Below, in pieces: positions 16,984 through 25,818 of a DNA stretch of 64,000 bases (positions are counted from its first letter, which is position 1; each line of letters begins with the position of its first letter). The notes under the pieces were generated by a model. The model worked only from the letters and a program-made list of their open reading frames with translations. It ran no database searches and was not told the DNA's origin. The DNA is from Kaistia granuli DSM 23481 (GTDB taxonomy: Bacteria > Pseudomonadota > Alphaproteobacteria > Rhizobiales > Kaistiaceae). The position numbers and the translations under genes are program-made. Where the stretch lies: NCBI RefSeq assembly GCF_000380505.1, contig NZ_AQYH01000010.1:434001-498000 (forward strand). Reading direction: 5' to 3'.

Positions 16984-18341
16984 GCGCCGTGGTGCCGATG
17001 TTCAACAAGATCCTGATCGCCAATCGAGGCGAAATCGCCCTCCGCATCCTTCGGGCCTGCAAGGAGCTGGGGATTCAGACAGTCGCAGCGCATTCGACGG
17101 CCGACGCCGATGCGATGCATGTCCGGCTCGCCGACGAGAGCGTCTGCATCGGCCCGCCGCCCGCGCGTGACAGCTATCTCAACATTCCGTCCCTGCTCGC
17201 CGCCTGCGAGATCACGGGCGCAGATGCCATCCATCCGGGCTACGGCTTCCTGTCGGAAAATGCTCGCTTTGCCGAAATTCTCGAAGCGCATAATCTGACC
17301 TTCATCGGACCGAAGTCCGAGCACATCCGCATCATGGGCGACAAGATCGAGGCCAAGCGCACGGCGAAGCGCCTCGGCATTCCGGTCGTCCCTGGTTCGG
17401 ATGGCGCCCTGAAGGACGAGGCCGACGCGATCCGCAACGGCGCCGAAATCGGCTATCCGGTGCTGATCAAGGCATCGTCGGGCGGTGGCGGCCGCGGCAT
17501 GAAGGTCGCGCGCTCGGAGGCCGATGTTGTCATCGCCTTCCAGACCGCCCGCTCGGAGGCGAAGGCCGCCTTCGGCGACGATGCCGTCTACATGGAAAAA
17601 TACCTCGAGAAGCCCCGCCACATCGAGATCCAGGTTCTCGGCGACGGCAAGGGCTACGCCGTGCATCTCGGCGAGCGTGATTGCTCGCTGCAGCGCCGTC
17701 ACCAGAAGGTCTGGGAAGAGGCGGGTTCGCCGGCCCTGAACGCCGAGGAGCGCGACAAGATCGGCGCCGTCTGCGCGAAGGCCGTCGCGGATCTCGGCTA
17801 TATCGGCGCCGGTACGATCGAGTTCCTGTACGAGAATGGCGAGTTCTATTTCATCGAGATGAACACCCGCCTGCAGGTGGAGCACCCGATCACGGAGGCT
17901 GTCACCGGCATCGATCTCGTCAACGAGCAAATCCGCATCGCCGCCGGCAGCGGGCTGTCGTTCCGCCAGGAAGACGTCACGTTCGAAGGCCATGCTATCG
18001 AATGCCGCATCAATGCCGAGGATCCGCGCACATTCGTGCCGTCGCCCGGCAAGATCACCTATTACCACCCGCCGGGCGGTCTTGGTGTTCGCGTCGATTC
18101 CGGCGTCTATCAGGGCTACAAGATCCCGCCCTACTACGACAGCCTGATCGGCAAGCTGATCGTGCATGGCCGCAACCGCGTCGAATGCATGATGCGGCTG
18201 CGCCGCGCCCTGGACGAATTCGTCGTCGATGGCGTCTCGACGACGATCCCGCTCTTCCGCCAGCTGGTGGACGATCAGGACATTGCCGACGGCCGCTACG
18301 ACATCCACTGGCTGGAAAAGAAGCTGGCTGTGGACCGCTAA
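16980..18341 (+). CDS. accC: Biotin carboxylase subunit of acetyl-CoA carboxylase
   Basis: AccC carboxylates the biotin on AccB with ATP and bicarbonate. Seen: [18 protein letters not shown] at the N-terminus, the ATP-grasp glycine loop [23 protein letters not shown], and the catalytic region [16 protein letters not shown]. Two starts are possible: ATG 16980, overlapping the accB stop by four bases, or ATG 16998, which gives exactly the usual 447-residue enzyme beginning MFNKIL. Confidence 0.97.
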   Translation: MSAVVPMFNKILIANRGEIALRILRACKELGIQTVAAHSTADADAMHVRLADESVCIGPPPARDSYLNIPSLLAACEITGADAIHPGYGFLSENARFAEILEAHNLTFIGPKSEHIRIMGDKIEAKRTAKRLGIPVVPGSDGALKDEADAIRNGAEIGYPVLIKASSGGGGRGMKVARSEADVVIAFQTARSEAKAAFGDDAVYMEKYLEKPRHIEIQVLGDGKGYAVHLGERDCSLQRRHQKVWEEAGSPALNAEERDKIGAVCAKAVADLGYIGAGTIEFLYENGEFYFIEMNTRLQVEHPITEAVTGIDLVNEQIRIAAGSGLSFRQEDVTFEGHAIECRINAEDPRTFVPSPGKITYYHPPGGLGVRVDSGVYQGYKIPPYYDSLIGKLIVHGRNRVECMMRLRRALDEFVVDGVSTTIPLFRQLVDDQDIADGRYDIHWLEKKLAVDR

Positions 18342-18418
18342 GGGTCGGGCCGCATCCGCCTATCGGGAGCCACGGGAACATGACAATGTTCTCGTGCTCT
18401 TCCGGGGAGGGGTGCACA

Positions 18419-18499
18419 ATGCGCGGGATTCGTTTAGTCAGTGAAGCAGGGGCCGGTTTCGGCCCGGCAGTCTCGGCTTTCGGTCCCCGCGTCGCGTGA
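18419..18499 (+). CDS. Putative 26-residue leader peptide upstream of aat
   Basis: A short open frame ([20 protein letters not shown]... ending FGPRVA) begins with ATG 6 bases after an exceptionally strong GGGGAGGGG (18404-18412) and stops 4 bases before the aat ATG at 18504, which itself has only a poor Shine-Dalgarno. The arrangement suggests a leader peptide whose translation feeds ribosomes to aat. The peptide is not recognised and expression is inferred from the ribosome-binding site alone. Confidence 0.4.
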   Translation: MRGIRLVSEAGAGFGPAVSAFGPRVA

Positions 18500-18503
18500 T
18501 CCC

Positions 18504-19181
18504 ATGGCCCGCCAGTCTGACCATATGCCCGATATCACGCCGCAAGTTCTCCTGAAGGCGTATGCGTGCGGCATCTTCCCGATGTCCGATTCGGCCGACG
18601 ATCCCGGCCTGTACTGGATCGAGCCGGAAAGCCGAGGCATCTTCCCGCTCGACGCCTTCCACGTTCCGCGCCGGCTGGCGCGTACCATGCGGCATCAGCC
18701 TTACGAGATCCGTATCGATTCGGATTTCGACGCCGTCATCGCTGGCTGCGCCGGCAACGCCGCTTCCCCCTATCGCGACAAGACCTGGATCAATCAGCGC
18801 ATCCGCGCGCTCTATCATGAGCTGTTCGTGCTGGGGCACTGCCATACCGTGGAGGCCTGGCAGGACGGCAGGCTGGTCGGCGGGCTCTATGGCGTGCGGC
18901 TCAGGGGAGCTTTCTTCGGCGAAAGCATGTTCAGCCACGCGCGCGACGCGTCAAAGATCGCGCTCGTTTATCTGGTTGCCCGCCTGAAGGCCGGCGGTTT
19001 CAGCCTGCTCGACGCGCAGTTCACCACCGAGCATTTGTCGCAGTTCGGCGCGATCGAGGTCGACCGCGACGACTACCATGCGCGTCTGGAGACGGCTCTC
19101 ACCAGCGAGGGGGACTTCTACGGCTTGGACGGATGCGCCACGGTCGACGAGGTCTTGCAGTTGGCCAGCCACACGTCATAG
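18504..19181 (+). CDS. aat: Leucyl/phenylalanyl-tRNA-protein transferase
   Basis: Aat adds Leu or Phe to N-terminal Arg/Lys of proteins, marking them for ClpS/ClpAP degradation (N-degron pathway). The 225-residue length fits. Seen: [14 protein letters not shown], the motif [14 protein letters not shown], and [19 protein letters not shown]. The C-terminus ...VLQLASHTS also looks family-typical, so the 64-bp 3' overlap with the opposite DUF2155 gene seems genuine. ATG 18525 is an alternative start. Confidence 0.95.
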   Translation: MARQSDHMPDITPQVLLKAYACGIFPMSDSADDPGLYWIEPESRGIFPLDAFHVPRRLARTMRHQPYEIRIDSDFDAVIAGCAGNAASPYRDKTWINQRIRALYHELFVLGHCHTVEAWQDGRLVGGLYGVRLRGAFFGESMFSHARDASKIALVYLVARLKAGGFSLLDAQFTTEHLSQFGAIEVDRDDYHARLETALTSEGDFYGLDGCATVDEVLQLASHTS

Positions 19182-19537
19182 ACGGCGTGGTCGACGGCAT
19201 GCAGGCCGGGACTGTCGGCGAACATCCAGCCAGTGAAGATCCGGCGCACCTTGCGGTTCAGCGTGATTTCATCGACCTCGACGAAGGCGTCGGTCTGCGG
19301 CTGCTCCGTCGCCGGGCGCGAATAGCACGCCCGCGGCGTCACCTGCAGGGCGCCGAATTGCACCGTTTCGTCCATATAGACGTCGAAGGTGATGATCCTG
19401 CCAGTGATCTTGTCGAGTCCGGCGAACTCGGCGACCGGATTGGTGATCCGTTCCGCGTGGGCGGTGCCGACGAGGAGAGAGGCCAGGGCTGCCGCGACAA
19501 CAGTCGCGCCGCAGCGTCGTGTAATGAAACGTGTCAT
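19118..19537 (-). CDS. Exported DUF2155 domain protein
   Basis: A 139-residue secreted protein with a signal peptide ending GTAHA (about residue 28). The mature part shows DUF2155 hallmarks: [38 protein letters not shown] and [10 protein letters not shown], with two cysteines that could form a disulfide. No function is established; it is widespread in alphaproteobacteria next to accC/aat. Its 3' end overlaps aat tail to tail. Confidence 0.88.
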   Translation of the reverse strand: MTRFITRRCGATVVAAALASLLVGTAHAERITNPVAEFAGLDKITGRIITFDVYMDETVQFGALQVTPRACYSRPATEQPQTDAFVEVDEITLNRKVRRIFTGWMFADSPGLHAVDHAVYDVWLANCKTSSTVAHPSKP

Positions 19538-19793
19538 GGGATTCCGATGATGACCTCTGCACCGCCGGTTGGGTGCTTAACACGCGATTCCGGCGGGGAA
19601 AAGGCGTTGCGCGCAGGACGAGCGCGATCCTTGGGCGTGGCCGGCGGGTTTCGGCGGTTTTGCCCCGTCGCCGAGGCATAAGCGGTTGCACCTCGCAGCG
19701 AGCGGGTCCTATGATCGTTGAACTGTGGCCATTGCGCTCTGGCCCGTGCGGGCCGTCGTTCAGGCGGCTGCATCTTTCTACCGATGATCGATC

Positions 19794-19800
19794 GAGGAGG
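19794..19800 (+). promoter_or_regulatory. Strong Shine-Dalgarno fixing the CoxL-like start
   Basis: GAGGAGG lies 7 bases before ATG 19808. This makes 19808 the preferred start over in-frame ATGs at 19718, 19784 and 19823. Confidence 0.65.
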
Positions 19801-19807
19801 CGGCCCG

Positions 19808-22144
19808 ATGGGCCGGATCGGCATGAACGAAGCGTTGTCCATTCGCGATACAGCGCCGCGCAAGTTCGGCATGGGGGCCGCCATCCGCCGCAAGGAGGAT
19901 CCGGCGCTGATCGTCGGCCGGGGTCATTTTACCGATGACTACACGCCCGAGGGCACACTGCACGCCTTCGTCCTGCGCTCCGCCATGGCGCATGCCCGCA
20001 TCCGTTTGAACGAACTCGACGCGGCGCGCGCTGCGCCGGGCGTCAGCCTGATCCTCACCGGCGCGGATGTCGCCGATTACCAGGGCCCGCCGGCCAAGGA
20101 ATTCCCGCCGATCGTGCCAGGGACCGAGCGCCATTTCCCGCATCGGCCGCTGCTCGCCGCCGACGTCGTCCGCCATGTCGGCGATCCCATTGCCTTCATC
20201 GTCGCCGACACGGCCGAAGCGGCGCAGCTGGCGGCCGAGCAGATTGACGTCGACTACGACCCGCTGCCGACCGTGACGGACGCCCGCCAGGCCGCATCCG
20301 CGGATGCGCCGTTGGTCTATCCCGAATTCGGCACCAACGTTGCCTATACCCATCACCGCGGCAACCGGGAGGCGACCGACGCGGCCTTTGCCGGCGCGGC
20401 GCGGGTCGTCCGGATCGACGTGGTCAACCAGCGCCTCATCGCCAACTACATGGAGACGCGCGGCATCGTCGCCGAATATGACGGCGAGAGCGATCGGTTC
20501 ACGCTGACCCTCGGCACGCAGGGCGGCCACAAGATGCGCGACATCATCGCGAAGGACATCTTGCGGATCGACCCGAAGAAGATCCGCGTCGTGACGCCGG
20601 ACGTCGGTGGAGGTTTCGGCACCAAGTCCTTCGTTTATCACGAGTATCCGCTCGCAGCGCTTGCCGCCAAGGCGCTCGGCCGGCCGGTCAAGTGGATCCA
20701 GGAGCGCGGCGATCACTTCCAGATCGACGCGCATGGCCGCGACAACCTGACGACGGCCGAGATGGCGCTTGACGCCAATGGTCGCTTCCTGGCGCTGCGC
20801 GTCGATCTCTTGTCCAACCTCGGCGCCTATGTCTCGCAATACGGCGCCGATATCGCCGTCGGCGGCATCACCATGTCGACGGGCCTCTACGACATTCCGA
20901 CGATGGACGTGACGGTACGGGGCATCCTGACAACGACGACGCCGACGGATGCCTATCGCGGCGCCGGTCGGCCGGAGGCCGCCTATCTGATTGAGCGTCT
21001 CGTTGACCTTTGCGGCCGCGAGACCGGCCTCGGCCCGGTCGAGATCCGCAAGCGCAATTTCATCCGGCCCGAGCAATTGCCCTATCTGACCCAGGGCGGC
21101 CGCAAATACGACACCGGCGATTTCGCCGGCCATCTCGACCGCAACCTCGCCATCATGGATTTCGCCGGCTTCGCGGCGCGCGCGGAGGCGTCGAAGCAGG
21201 AAGGCAAGCTGCGCGGCTTCGGCATCGCCACCTATGTCGAGGCCTGCGCTTTTCCCGGCTCCGAGCCGGCGACCGTCACGCTGAATGCGGATGGCACGCT
21301 GACGCTGCTGATCGGCACCCAGACGAACGGGCAGGGCCATGCGACGGCCTATTCGCAGTTCATCGCCGCCCATCTCGGTGTCGAGATCGACAAGATCCAC
21401 GTCATCCAGGGCGATACCGACAAGGTGCCGACCGGCGAGGGCACCGGCGGCTCCCGCTCGATCCCGCTCGGCGCGGTATCGGTCGACCGTGCCTCGGTCA
21501 CCTTGGTCAAGCAGTTGAAGGAACTCGCCTCGGAAGAGCTGGAGGCCGGTGTTGAGGATCTTGAGGTGGCCGATGGCACCATCCGCGTCGCCGGCACGGA
21601 CCAGGCGATCGCCCTGGCCGATCTCGCGACGCGCGCGAAAAATCCGGCGCTGCTGACGGCGGTCGGCGAGTTCGTCCAGGACGAATGCACCTATCCGAAC
21701 GGAACCCACATCGCCGAGGTCGAGATCGACCCCGATACCGGCGTGGTCAAGGTGCTCGATTTCTCGATCTGCGATGATTTCGGCGTGACGGTGAACCCGA
21801 TCCTCCTGGCCGGGCAGGTACATGGCGGCGTCGTGCAGGGCATCGGCCAGGCTCTCTACGAGCGGACGGTCTATGACGCCGACGGCCAGCTCCTGACTGC
21901 GACGCTGCTTGATTATTGCCTGCCGAAAGCCGATCACCTGCCGAGTTTCCGCTTCGCCACCCACAATGTCCCGTCGACGACCAATGCGATGGGTATCAAG
22001 GGCGCCGGCGAGGCGGGCACGATCGGCGCGACGCCGGCGGTGATGAACGCCGTCGTCGATGCGCTGGCGCGAGCCAAGGGCATCACGCATTTCGACATGC
22101 CGGCGACGCCCGAACGCGTTTGGGCGGCCTTGCACGCCAGCTGA
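19808..22144 (+). CDS. Xanthine dehydrogenase/CoxL family molybdopterin-binding subunit (form II CoxL-like), orphan
   Basis: The 778-residue large subunit of a molybdenum hydroxylase. Seen: GGGFGTKSFVYHEYP, the active-site loop AYRGAGR (382-388), which is the form II CoxL signature rather than the CO-oxidising AYRCSFR, GTQTNGQGHATA, and the catalytic glutamate Glu735 in KGAGEAGTIG. The family normally needs a 2Fe-2S small subunit and an FAD medium subunit; neither gene is adjacent, nor are cox maturation genes. It may pair with subunits encoded elsewhere or oxidise an aldehyde or heterocycle. CO oxidation is unlikely. Confidence 0.9.
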   Translation: MGRIGMNEALSIRDTAPRKFGMGAAIRRKEDPALIVGRGHFTDDYTPEGTLHAFVLRSAMAHARIRLNELDAARAAPGVSLILTGADVADYQGPPAKEFPPIVPGTERHFPHRPLLAADVVRHVGDPIAFIVADTAEAAQLAAEQIDVDYDPLPTVTDARQAASADAPLVYPEFGTNVAYTHHRGNREATDAAFAGAARVVRIDVVNQRLIANYMETRGIVAEYDGESDRFTLTLGTQGGHKMRDIIAKDILRIDPKKIRVVTPDVGGGFGTKSFVYHEYPLAALAAKALGRPVKWIQERGDHFQIDAHGRDNLTTAEMALDANGRFLALRVDLLSNLGAYVSQYGADIAVGGITMSTGLYDIPTMDVTVRGILTTTTPTDAYRGAGRPEAAYLIERLVDLCGRETGLGPVEIRKRNFIRPEQLPYLTQGGRKYDTGDFAGHLDRNLAIMDFAGFAARAEASKQEGKLRGFGIATYVEACAFPGSEPATVTLNADGTLTLLIGTQTNGQGHATAYSQFIAAHLGVEIDKIHVIQGDTDKVPTGEGTGGSRSIPLGAVSVDRASVTLVKQLKELASEELEAGVEDLEVADGTIRVAGTDQAIALADLATRAKNPALLTAVGEFVQDECTYPNGTHIAEVEIDPDTGVVKVLDFSICDDFGVTVNPILLAGQVHGGVVQGIGQALYERTVYDADGQLLTATLLDYCLPKADHLPSFRFATHNVPSTTNAMGIKGAGEAGTIGATPAVMNAVVDALARAKGITHFDMPATPERVWAALHAS

Positions 22145-22218
22145 ACGCGACGTCTGAAACCGGGCCGCAGCCTTGCGACCCCTGAAGAAACGGACCGCCC
22201 CCCGGTCCGGTTGGTCCC

Positions 22219-23160
22219 ATGGAAACGCCCCCAAAGGGTCAGCCGCTGTTCGGCGTGCTGCTCAAGATCATTTCGACCATCGCCTTCACGGCGATGGCGA
22301 CGCTGATCAAATACATCTCGGATTTCTACCCGCCCGGCGAGGTCGCGTTCTTCCGTTCCGCCTTCGCGCTCATTCCAGTGTTGATCTGGGTCGGCTGGTA
22401 TGGCGGACTTCCATCTGTCTTCATCACGCCACGCATCGGCGGTCACGTGCTGCGTTCAGTGGCCGGGGCGACTTCGATGTTCTTCGGCTTCTCGGCGCTC
22501 GCCCGGCTGCCGCTGTCGGACGCGACAGCGATTGGCTACGCCTCGCCGCTGCTGACGGTCGTCCTCGCCGCCGTACTGCTCAAGGAGGCGATCCGGATCT
22601 ATCGCTGGACAGCGGTGGTGATCGGCCTGGTCGGCGTGCTCGTCATCCTCTCGGATTATGTCGGCCCGGCCACGGGGCCTGACCGCAGCACCCTCGGCGC
22701 TGTGTTCGCGATCCTCGCCGCGTTCTTCGGCGCGCTGGCCGCGACGCAGACGCGGCGGCTCACCTGGGTGGAATCACCGGGTACGATCGTCGTCTATTTC
22801 TCGATCTTCACCGCGCTGTTCATGCTGGTCACGGCGCCGTTCGGTTGGGAGATGCCGAACTGGGAGCATTTGCCGTTTCTGATCGGCGCCGGAATCTTCG
22901 GCGGCATCGGCCAGGTGCTGCTGACCCAGAGCTATCGCTATGGCGAGGCATCGCTGATCGCGCCGTTCGAATATATCTCGATGCTGTGGGCGATCATCGT
23001 CGGCTATCTGCTGTTCAACACGACGCCGAGCACCACCATGCTGCTCGGCTCGGCGATCGTCATTGCATCGGGCATGTTCGTGATCTATCGCGAGCATCGT
23101 CTCGGCATCAAACGCAGCCGCGAGCGCGCGGCCAAGACCCCGGCGGGGCCGGGGACCTGA
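22219..23160 (+). CDS. EamA/DMT family inner-membrane transporter
   Basis: A 313-residue protein of the drug/metabolite transporter superfamily with about ten predicted membrane helices arranged as two EamA halves (roughly 10-145 and 160-300). The proximal half contains FRSAFALIPVLIW and the characteristic end LVGVLVILS; the distal half contains YRYGEASLIAPFEYISMLWA. Substrate unknown; likely an exporter of a small metabolite. It begins 74 bp after the CoxL-like gene and ends 19 bp before thiD. Confidence 0.9.
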   Translation: METPPKGQPLFGVLLKIISTIAFTAMATLIKYISDFYPPGEVAFFRSAFALIPVLIWVGWYGGLPSVFITPRIGGHVLRSVAGATSMFFGFSALARLPLSDATAIGYASPLLTVVLAAVLLKEAIRIYRWTAVVIGLVGVLVILSDYVGPATGPDRSTLGAVFAILAAFFGALAATQTRRLTWVESPGTIVVYFSIFTALFMLVTAPFGWEMPNWEHLPFLIGAGIFGGIGQVLLTQSYRYGEASLIAPFEYISMLWAIIVGYLLFNTTPSTTMLLGSAIVIASGMFVIYREHRLGIKRSRERAAKTPAGPGT

Positions 23161-23179
23161 GGATGAGGATTACGCAGTC

Positions 23180-23977
23180 ATGACAGCCATCGCCGTTACC
23201 ATTGCCGGCTCGGATTCGGGCGGCGGCGCCGGCATTCAGGCCGACATCAAGACGTTCTCGGCGCTCGGCGTTTATGGCGCCTCGGTGATCGCGGCGCTGA
23301 CGGCCCAGAACACGCTGGGCGTGACCGCGATTCACGACGTCCCGGCCGAATTCGTCACCGCGCAGATCGACGCGGTCTTCTCGGATCTTCCCGTCAACGC
23401 GGTCAAGATCGGCATGCTTTCGCAGCCCGACGTCATCCGCGCCGTCGCGGCCGGCCTCGACCGCTATGCGCAGACGAACGTCGTGCTCGATCCGGTGATG
23501 GTGGCGACCAGCGGCGACATGCTGCTGCGCGACGAATCCGTCGCCGTGCTGATCGCCGATCTTCTGCCGCGCGCTAGCCTGGTGACGCCGAACCTGCGCG
23601 AGGCGGCCCGTCTGCTGGATACCGACGTCGCCACGAACGAGGCCGGCATGGAGGCGCAGGCGGAAGCGATCCTTCGCCTCGGCGCGCAGGCCGTGCTGGT
23701 CAAGGGCGGCCATGGCAGCGGCCCGGAAAGCGATGATCTGCTGATGTCGGCCGCCGGGAAACGCTGGTTCAGCGCGCCGCGCATCGACACGCTCAACACG
23801 CACGGCACCGGCTGCACTCTGTCCTCGGCGATCGCCGCTGGCCTCGCCAGCGGGCTGGCGCTCGAACCGGCGATCGAGGCAGCCAAGAGCTACATCACCG
23901 ATGCGATCGCGGCGTCCGACCGCCTCAAGATCGGCCGTGGCCACGGCCCGGTGCATCATTTCCACAAATGGTGGTGA
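23180..23977 (+). CDS. thiD: Hydroxymethylpyrimidine/phosphomethylpyrimidine kinase
   Basis: ThiD phosphorylates HMP twice for thiamin biosynthesis. The 265-residue ribokinase-like protein shows IAGSDSGGGAGIQADIKTF (HMP binding), KIGMLSQP, LDPVMVATSG and the anion-hole/catalytic motif NTHGTGCTLSSAIAA. No other thiamin genes adjoin; tenA at 2.4 kb is the only other one in the window. It ends 6 bp from a convergent tetR gene. Confidence 0.96.
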   Translation: MTAIAVTIAGSDSGGGAGIQADIKTFSALGVYGASVIAALTAQNTLGVTAIHDVPAEFVTAQIDAVFSDLPVNAVKIGMLSQPDVIRAVAAGLDRYAQTNVVLDPVMVATSGDMLLRDESVAVLIADLLPRASLVTPNLREAARLLDTDVATNEAGMEAQAEAILRLGAQAVLVKGGHGSGPESDDLLMSAAGKRWFSAPRIDTLNTHGTGCTLSSAIAAGLASGLALEPAIEAAKSYITDAIAASDRLKIGRGHGPVHHFHKWW

Positions 23978-23983
23978 CGGTTT

Positions 23984-24610
23984 TCAATTGCCGAGGAAGA
24001 TGGCGCGGATGAAGTCGCGGTAGAGCAGGATCTGCCGCGGCAGGATCGTCGCGTCGCGCAGCGCACGGCCGAGGATCAGCCCGCCCTCGACCAAAGTCGA
24101 GATCATGTCGGCGAGCGCATCCAGATCGACGTCGTGACGCGGCGGATAGACTTCGGCGATCCGCTGCAGCCTTTCGCCGAAGCGCTGGCGCCAGGCCAGC
24201 ATACCGGCGGCGTTTAGGTCCCGGATCTCGCGGTCGAACAGCTGATCCTGGTAGCAATAGGACGCGGCGATGCAGCCAGGATGTTGCTCCGGCAAGTTGG
24301 CGAGCATTTCGGCGAACAGCTTCAGGCCGACCAGGAAGCCGTGCAGCGGGTCGTCATGCAGGTCGTCGCCGCGCTGGAAAATCGCCTCCAACACCGCGCG
24401 ATCCTGTTCGAGGTAACGCAGCAGCAGCGCTCGGGCGAGCTCGTTCTTGTCACGGAAATGATAGAAGAAGCCGCTCTTGGTGATGCCGACCCCGGCGATC
24501 AGTTCGTCGATGGACGTAGCGGAAAATCCCTTGGCGAGGACACGCTCCTCGGCAAGGCTCAGCAGTCGTTCCTTGGTGTCGGTCCGGGGCCGCATTGCCG
24601 TCGTCGACAT
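23984..24610 (-). CDS. TetR/AcrR family transcriptional regulator
   Basis: A 208-residue repressor. The N-terminal HTH is typical (about 10-55: ERLLSLAEERVLAKGFSATS, then IDELIAGVGITKSGFFYHF), and the C-terminal half begins RDKNELARALLLRYLEQ. The ATG at 24610 is preferred because the family N-terminus starts there and a 19-bp inverted repeat (24617-24635) lies directly upstream, which implies autoregulation. A cognate target is not evident; the divergent homocysteine methyltransferase gene starts 200 bp away. Confidence 0.88.
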   Translation of the reverse strand: MSTTAMRPRTDTKERLLSLAEERVLAKGFSATSIDELIAGVGITKSGFFYHFRDKNELARALLLRYLEQDRAVLEAIFQRGDDLHDDPLHGFLVGLKLFAEMLANLPEQHPGCIAASYCYQDQLFDREIRDLNAAGMLAWRQRFGERLQRIAEVYPPRHDVDLDALADMISTLVEGGLILGRALRDATILPRQILLYRDFIRAIFLGN

Positions 24611-24616
24611 GGCGAT

Positions 24617-24635
24617 ACTGTACCACAGGTACAGT
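24617..24635. promoter_or_regulatory. Inverted-repeat operator in front of tetR
   Basis: ACTGTACCACAGGTACAGT has perfect 8-bp arms with a 3-base centre. It ends 6 bp from the tetR start codon and would block translation-initiation or promoter DNA when occupied. The layout matches TetR-family autorepression sites; binding is inferred. Confidence 0.65.
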
Positions 24636-24810
24636 CTGGGTTCTTCCGTTGCGTCACGGCGTGAATCAGTCTGCCAGAAATTCGGCCCAAGGAGCTGATT
24701 TGATTCTGGTATCCGGAATATCCTAGACCTGCACCACGCGCTTTCTAGCGACACGCGGGCTGGACTGTAGAGTCCGTCGACATCCGAAACCCTCAGGGAG
24801 GATGACTGAA

Positions 24811-25766
24811 ATGGCCCGCTACAGAAACGCCCTGCCGCAACTGACCGACCGCCTGTTCACGACCGATGGTGGTCTGGAGACGACGCTGATCTTCCACCAG
24901 GGGATCGAACTGCCGGCCTTCGCCGCCTTCGATCTGTTCTCGCGCCCGGACGGTCTGGAACGCCTGCGCGCCTACTATGATCGCTACGCCGCGCTCGCCC
25001 ATTCGCGCCGTCTCGGCTTCATCCTGGAGAGCCCGACATGGCGTGCCAACCGCGATTGGGGCGCCCAGATCGGCTATGATTCCGACGCACTCGCGGCCAG
25101 CAATCGCGCCGCGATCGATCTGATGCGCGAATTTCGGGATCGCTATGACAGCCCGGACTCGCCGATGGTGATCAGCGGCGATATCGGGCCGCGCGGCGAC
25201 GGCTACCAGATCCACCGGAAGATGAGCGCGGCCGAGGCGGCCGACTATCACGGCGAGCAGATCCGCACCTTCGCCGACACCGAGGCGGATTTCGTCAGTG
25301 CCATGACGATCAACTATGTCGAGGAGGCGATCGGCGTCGTCCGCGCGGCGGCGGACGCGAAAATGCCGGTCGTCATCTCCTTACGCTCGAGACCGACGGC
25401 AATCTGCCGAGCGGGCAGAGTCTTCGGCAGGCGATCGAGACCGTCGACCGGACGGCCTCGGTGCTGCCGGCTTACTACATGATCAACTGCGCCCATCCGA
25501 CTCATTTCGAACGTCTTTTCGGGGCGGGCGAGGACTGGACGCGGCGGATCAAAGGGCTGCGGGCCAACGCGTCGCGGCGCAGCCATGCCGAGCTCGACAA
25601 CGCGCCCGATCTCGATGACGGCGACCCGGTTGAACTTGGCCGCCAGTTTGCGTCGCTCCGGCGTGCTTGCCCGGGCCTGAATGTGGTGGGCGGTTGCTGT
25701 GGCACCGATTTCCGCCATGTCGAGGCGATCTGCTTCGCCTGTGAGGCGGTCGATCAGGCGGCCTGA
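24811..25766 (+). pseudogene. Homocysteine S-methyltransferase family gene with a single-base frameshift
   Basis: Frame 1 encodes the N-terminal part (DRLFTTDGGLETTLIFHQG ... DAKMPVVIS) up to about 25380; the protein then continues in another frame with the expected TLETDGNLPSGQSLRQAIE, NCAHPTHF and the zinc-site GGCCGTDFRH to 25766. Reading TTC-ACG instead of TT-ACG at 25381-25385 restores one frame of about 318 residues, the normal size. Both zinc-ligand motifs survive, so decay is recent or the base was lost in sequencing or assembly. If intact, it would methylate homocysteine from a methyl donor such as S-methylmethionine. Start ATG 24811 lies 9 bases after GGAGG. Confidence 0.85.
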
Positions 25767-25818
25767 TCCGATGCGGGGCGGGGGGCCGTCCACCCCGTCC
25801 CGTCGAATGCCCATCCCG

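Noticed and set aside
19808-22144. True carbon monoxide dehydrogenase large subunit
   Set aside because: The active-site loop is AYRGAGR, not the AYRCSFR of form I enzymes, and coxM/coxS and accessory genes are missing.
19778-22234. An 818-codon frame antisense to the CoxL-like gene
   Set aside because: Low-complexity Arg/Asp/Gly composition, no start signals and full overlap with a motif-complete gene.
25375-25400. Programmed frameshift in the homocysteine methyltransferase gene
   Set aside because: No slippery heptamer, stimulatory hairpin or internal Shine-Dalgarno is visible at the junction, so simple mutation or sequencing error is preferred.
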